Assembly: GCA_002104905.1 (NCBI GenBank) | Contig: MCFE01000271.1 | Location: 42,169 to 106,168 of the forward strand | Direction of reading: 5' to 3' | DNA length: 64,000 bases | Source of the DNA: Basidiobolus meristosporus CBS 931.73 | Lineage: Eukaryota > Basidiobolomycota > Basidiobolomycetes > Basidiobolales > Basidiobolaceae | In this document: positions 60,409-64,000 of the stretch, one piece after another | How the letters are laid out: every line of letters begins with the position of its first letter | Numbering within the stretch: position 1 is the first letter of the stretch | Made by a program: the position numbers and the translations under genes | Notes under the pieces: model-generated | What the model was told of the DNA's origin: nothing | The model's database searches: none | Seen by the model: the letters and a program-made list of their open reading frames with translations, nothing else

Positions 60409-62987
60409 CTACTGTTGTAGCTTTGATACAAGAGTGTGTAGCTGAGGGGAATTTGTAGGTAAGTTAATAAGAAGTGATGATAGTTCTTCAGTGCTAAACA
60501 CACTGTTCAGTGGGAAGGGGGGTAGCAAGAGAGGTAAGAATGACTTGTGAACAACATTAATGAGGGGAATGTGATAAGGATTGATATTCATCATAAAGGG
60601 AGTGTGCTGCTGCAGATATTGCTGCCAAAGGTCTGTCAAGTACATCAGGTAGGCCAGCTTGGGTTTTTCTGACTGCAGAATATAGTGAGCAAACTTCTTG
60701 ACTTCAGGATCTCCAAGTATAGTTCTCCAGCAGGAGTCAGGTGTTGTGTGGTGTGTTCTCTTCCAGGCCTTAATCAGTGGGTTGTTGCAGTTGTGAAGTC
60801 TGAGATATAATCTGGTTCTAAGTGTTGTAAAAATTCGTATTTTCCACCTAAATATTCACCTAACTTAGTCACTTAGATCATCACCTTCAAATCCTAGAGA
60901 ATACTGACCAAATTCCTTGTCGGGATTTACTTAGAATATTTTCACCAAAAATACCAGGTACCCAGAACATGAAAATTCTCAAAGTTGTCCAAACAGCCCC
61001 AAACTTTGCACACATGTTCTTGGGACCTTCCTTAACCTATTCTACGTGTTTGTAATGCCAAGACCATGTAAAAGTATAAATACTACTTTTACATTCAATA
61101 AATCATTAAGTGAAAACCACATAATCTACTTGTTCTCCCAATCACTTCCAATATCTCCAAGACTCTTACAACACTAAGGTAGAGAAGTCTGATCTTATAG
61201 GGCATAAACCCAAAAGCACCAAGAATAGCATGTCTGTAGGGGCATTCAGGCAAATGAGGCACCAAGGAGGTAATGCACCATACTGCAAACTTGTCAAGCT
61301 TAGTGCAGTCTCTAGAAGTAAGAGAGAGAAGTGGTAAGCCAAATTCCAGGGCAGGGAAGACAAACTGCTTGAGTAGAAGGAGGCAGCTGGGAGCTAAAGT
61401 TGTAGGAGGAGTAACAGCCAGTAGTTTGTGGAGTGCCTGTCTTGCCAGGATAATTCTCTTCTTCAGGTGTGCTCCAGAGTCTAGTCCAGTAGGAAGGAAA
61501 GGAAAGCCAAGATATGTAGCAGAAACCTGAGCAGGTAGAGTGGAGTTCTCCAAGTTGATAGGAGAGCCCAAAGGTACTGTCTTTGCAATGGAAAGCTGGA
61601 GATTATTCTTCTGCAGATACTGCTGGATGGTCTGGGAGTCTTGTTGCACATTGGAGGAGGATATTCTGATGTCATCAGCAAAGAGAGTAACCAGGCAGTC
61701 AGCTGAGAGTCTTGGGAAATCATTCAGGAAGATGGCAAACAGTATAGGACCAAGCACAGAGCCTTGAACCACTCCATTAGGAACTGAGAACACAGCTGAT
61801 TGCTCACTTGGGTGCAGAATTCTTGCTTGTGGATCCAGAAACAGAGACCTGACAAGGAGGGTGAGAGAGGTACTGGAGAAGCATTGCAACTTGGACCAAA
61901 GCAGATTTCTGTCAACTGAATCAAAGGCCTTAGTAATATCAAACAGAACAGAGGGATACTTGCACTGGAGAGAGTGATCTTGGCTAAGTATGACTGCATA
62001 TTCCAAGGAGAGGCCAGGAACAAAGCCAAACTGTGCAGGATGAAACTTGAGGGAGTCAGAGTAGAGCTCCTGAGCAAGCAGAAGCTCAAACACCTTTCTG
62101 CAGGTGGGCAGCAGAGATATTGGCCTGTAGGAGCTAGGATCCAGGTGCTTTCCTTTACCCTTGTACAGTGGCAGAACATTTGCAAAGGACCATTCCTCAG
62201 GAGTAGAAAGCTGGGCTGAGCATTGCTGAAACAGTGGAAGCAGAAGTGCAGACATGGCCTTGGTACTAGTCTTCAGAAGCTCATAAGAGATTGTGTCCAC
62301 ACCTGGAGCAGTAGAGTTGGGAAGCCTCTTGAGCACATTATGGATTCTCCTTTGATCAAGTGCAAGTGGGATGGGCAGAGTCTTGAAGTCAGGATGAAAG
62401 CCAGGAGTTGAGTACTGCTTTGTAGAGAAGAAGATGTTAGCCAGCTGTTCTGTTGAAGGTAACTTCCTGGAAGAGGGCCTCATTGCCCTGTAGAGTCTTG
62501 ATACAGTTCTTGTTATAGAGTTGGAAGATTGCAGAGGCAAGGAACTCATAATATGATCCCAGAGCTGAGTATGCAGAGTGTGGTGAATTGCCTTGGAGTG
62601 GTGTATTGCTGTCAGGAGGAGTTTCTCTGTTTTTGGGTTAGGGAAACTCAGGTAGCTTTGTTGCAGGGCTGAAACAATGGATTCCCATTTTCTTGAGGTA
62701 ACAGCAGTAGTCTTGCATGGCAGTGAGAGGGAGGCAGACACCAGAATCAGATGCTTCACAAAGAGCCAGGCATAGTTGAGATCATCTGGCAGAGACAGTA
62801 GCAAACTGGCAAGCTTCAAGTAGTTCCCAAAGTCTTTCTTCTGATTCTTGGTAGCTTTGTGGGTGAGCACAGTAAGTTTTGGCAGCTTCTTCTTCACAAC
62901 TGGTTGCATAGAAAGGGACCAGGCTGGATGGTCAGAGGCTCTCAAGGATCCTAGCTCAGCTCCAGAGAATTGCTTAACTTCATTCAC
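60409..62987 (-). pseudogene. LINE reverse transcriptase, 5'-truncated and split by an LTR
   Basis: Encodes the RT that would copy the element RNA onto a DNA 3' end. On the minus strand 62,987-61,179 gives the RT domain: YKGKGKHLDPSSYRPISLL near residue 275, FGFVPGLSLEYAV near 320, motif A FDITKAFDSV with Asp350, motif B GVVQGSVLGPILF near 405, and motif C LFADDI with Asp438-Asp439. Taking out the 351-bp LTR and one CTAAG copy joins LLYL to RTRLYLRLHNCNNP in frame and continues to the stop at 60,409, for 740 residues in all. Without that, translation runs into LTR sequence and ends at 61,095. All catalytic Asp residues remain. The frame is open past 62,987 (a GTG) to the truncation, so the true start is lost. 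Structure-wise it belongs to the LINE/non-LTR RT class; the clade is not certain. Confidence 0.88.
60818..61178 (+). mobile_element. Solo LTR, family L1, copy c, inside the RT gene
   Basis: 351-bp LTR at 60,823-61,173 (TGTTGTAAAAATTCG ... CTCTTACAACA) with a perfect CTAAG target duplication at 60,818-60,822 and 61,174-61,178. Contains TATAAATA and AATAAA in the plus orientation. Confidence 0.93.
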
Positions 62988-62995
62988 AAAGTAGA

Positions 62996-63218
62996 GGGGG
63001 GGAGACAGTCACCAACAGGTGAAATCTTTATTTCAGCTGAAACAAAGAAGCCAGCACTACTGTTGTAGCTTTGATACAAGAGTGTGTAGCTGAGGGGAAT
63101 TTGTAGGTAAGTTAATAAGAAGTGATGATAGTTCTTCAGTGCTCAAGACACTGTTCAGTGGGAAGGGGGGTAGCAAGAGAGGTAAGAATGACTTGTGAAC
63201 AACATTAATGAGGGGAAT
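62996..63218 (-). mobile_element. Telomeric retroelement fragment G (family 1)
   Basis: G-run, hairpin and the same 215-bp truncation point as fragment E (ending GGGGAATTT, then 11 G). Confidence 0.85.
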
Positions 63219-63221
63219 TTA

Positions 63222-63381
63222 GGGGGGGGGGGAGACAGTCACCAACAGGTGAAATCTTTATTTCAGTTGAAACAAAGAAGCCAGCGCTACTGTTGTAGCT
63301 TTGATACAAGAGTGTGTAGCTGAGGGGAATTTGTAGGTAAGTTAATAAGAAGTGATGATAGTTCTTCAGTGCTAAACACAC
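63222..63381 (-). mobile_element. Telomeric retroelement fragment H (family 1)
   Basis: About 150 bp of family 1 3' end matching fragment F (shares its GCTAAACACACT variant), cut there and followed by TTAGGGGG. Confidence 0.85.
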
Positions 63382-63777
63382 TTAGGGGGAGACAGTCACC
63401 AACAGGTGAAATCTTTATTTCAGTTGAAACAAAGAAGCCAGCGCTACTGTTGTAGCTTTGATACAAGAGTGTGGAGCTGAGGGGAATTTGTAGGTAAGTT
63501 AATAAGAAGTGATGATAGTTCTTCAGTGCTCAAGACACTGTTCAGTGGGAGGGGGGGTAGCAAGAGAGGTAAGAATGACTTGTGAACAACATTAATGAGG
63601 GGAATGTGATAAGGATTGATATTCATCATAAAGGGAGTGTGCTGCTGCAGATATTGCTGCCAAAGGTCTGTCAAGTACTTCAGGTAGGCCAGCTTGGGTT
63701 TTTCTGACTGCAGAATATAGTGAGCAAACTTCTTGACTTCAGGATCTCCAAGTATAGTTCTCCAGCAGGAGTCAGGT
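63382..63777 (-). mobile_element. Telomeric retroelement fragment I (family 1), outermost
   Basis: Scar TTAGGGGG, hairpin, then ~390 bp of 3' end with coding tail (63,444-63,674 and beyond), truncated at CAGGAGTCAGGTG directly into the terminal TTAGGG array. Confidence 0.88.
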
Positions 63778-64000
63778 GGGTTAGGGTTAGGGTTAGGGTT
63801 AGGGTTAGGGTTAGGGTTAGGTTAGGGTTAGGGTTAGGGTTAGGGTTAGGGTTAGGGTTAGGGTTAGGGTTAGGGTTAGGGTTAGGGTTAGGGTTAGGGT
63901 TAGGGTTAGGGTTAGGGTTAGGGTTAGGGTTAGGGTTAGGGTTAGGGTTAGGGTTAGGGTTAGGGTTAGGGTTAGGGTTAGGGTTAGGGTTAGGGTTAGG
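63778..64000 (+). repeat. Telomere, (TTAGGG)n
   Basis: About 37 uninterrupted TTAGGG units running to the window edge, with one 5-base TTAGG variant near 63,818. The G-rich strand reads toward the edge, so this is a true right-hand chromosome end. Confidence 0.98.

Larger units (their letters stand above)
60345..62995 (-). mobile_element. Longest telomeric non-LTR retrotransposon copy F (family 1)
   Basis: A 2.65-kb copy, 5' end toward the telomere and 3' end toward the centromere. It has the RT frame, a stop at 60,409-60,411, a 3' UTR of only ~55 nt with AATAAAG, the terminal hairpin and a C-run (plus-strand G-run 60,345-60,354). The 5' side is cut at 62,995 while the frame is still open, so the endonuclease or any ORF1 region is missing. 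Interrupted by a solo LTR at 60,823-61,173. Confidence 0.85.

Noticed and set aside
61095-61173. The apparent C-terminus of the RT reading VRVLEILEVIGRTSRL.
   Set aside because: It is translated from the inserted LTR, not from the retroelement; the true continuation lies beyond the LTR at 60,817-60,409.
60126-63777. Regular short repeats that could suggest a CRISPR or tandem satellite.
   Set aside because: Units are unequal 5'-truncated copies of one retroelement with telomeric scars; there are no spacers of constant size, and the genome is eukaryotic.

Overview
This is the end of a fungal chromosome. The last ~220 bases are (TTAGGG)n reading out to the right edge, so the window runs from internal sequence (left) to the telomere (right). 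Genes are split by very short GT-AG introns (about 49-69 nt). Several have TATA boxes 85-135 bp upstream of the start, and the gene set (ARF6, Pho80-type cyclin, mitochondrial calcium uniporter, GH46 chitosanase, plasma-membrane H+-ATPase) fits an early-diverging filamentous fungus, perhaps of the Zoopagomycota or Mucoromycota. That placement is inference; no rRNA is present to test it.

Layout. 0-10 kb: an intact 8-exon M20 peptidase, a Pcl/Pho80-type cyclin, two HMG-box-like candidates and much gene-free DNA. 12.9-18.1 kb: a decayed Ty3/gypsy element whose RT is split by a 1,069-bp solo-LTR-like insertion. 18.5-28.7 kb: two nearly identical P3A H+-ATPase genes in inverted orientation around a 4.2-kb spacer; identity stops at the start codons, so each copy has its own promoter. 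29-41 kb: a coiled-coil protein, a secreted GH46 chitosanase, a 7TM receptor, an ARF6-type GTPase and a dolichol/phytol-kinase-type membrane protein. 44.7-58 kb: two paralogous protein kinases (one intronless, one with introns), two solo LTRs, a glutathione peroxidase and an MCU gene.

58.8-64 kb is the most interesting part. A short telomeric remnant (TAGGGTTAGGGG at 58,778) marks an older chromosome end. Beyond it lie nine head-to-tail, 5'-truncated pieces of non-LTR retrotransposons, all with their 3' ends toward the centromere. Most meet their inner neighbour at a TTAGGG-like or poly-G scar. All share a 3' terminus made of a TCACC/GGTGA hairpin, a GGTGAAATCTTTATTT block and a C-run that could pair with TTAGGG. 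At least two unrelated-looking C-terminal coding families use this same tail. One copy keeps a reverse transcriptase, interrupted by a solo LTR with a perfect 5-bp target duplication. The pattern suggests retrotransposons that attach to, or insert at, chromosome ends, alternating with telomerase-type repeat addition.
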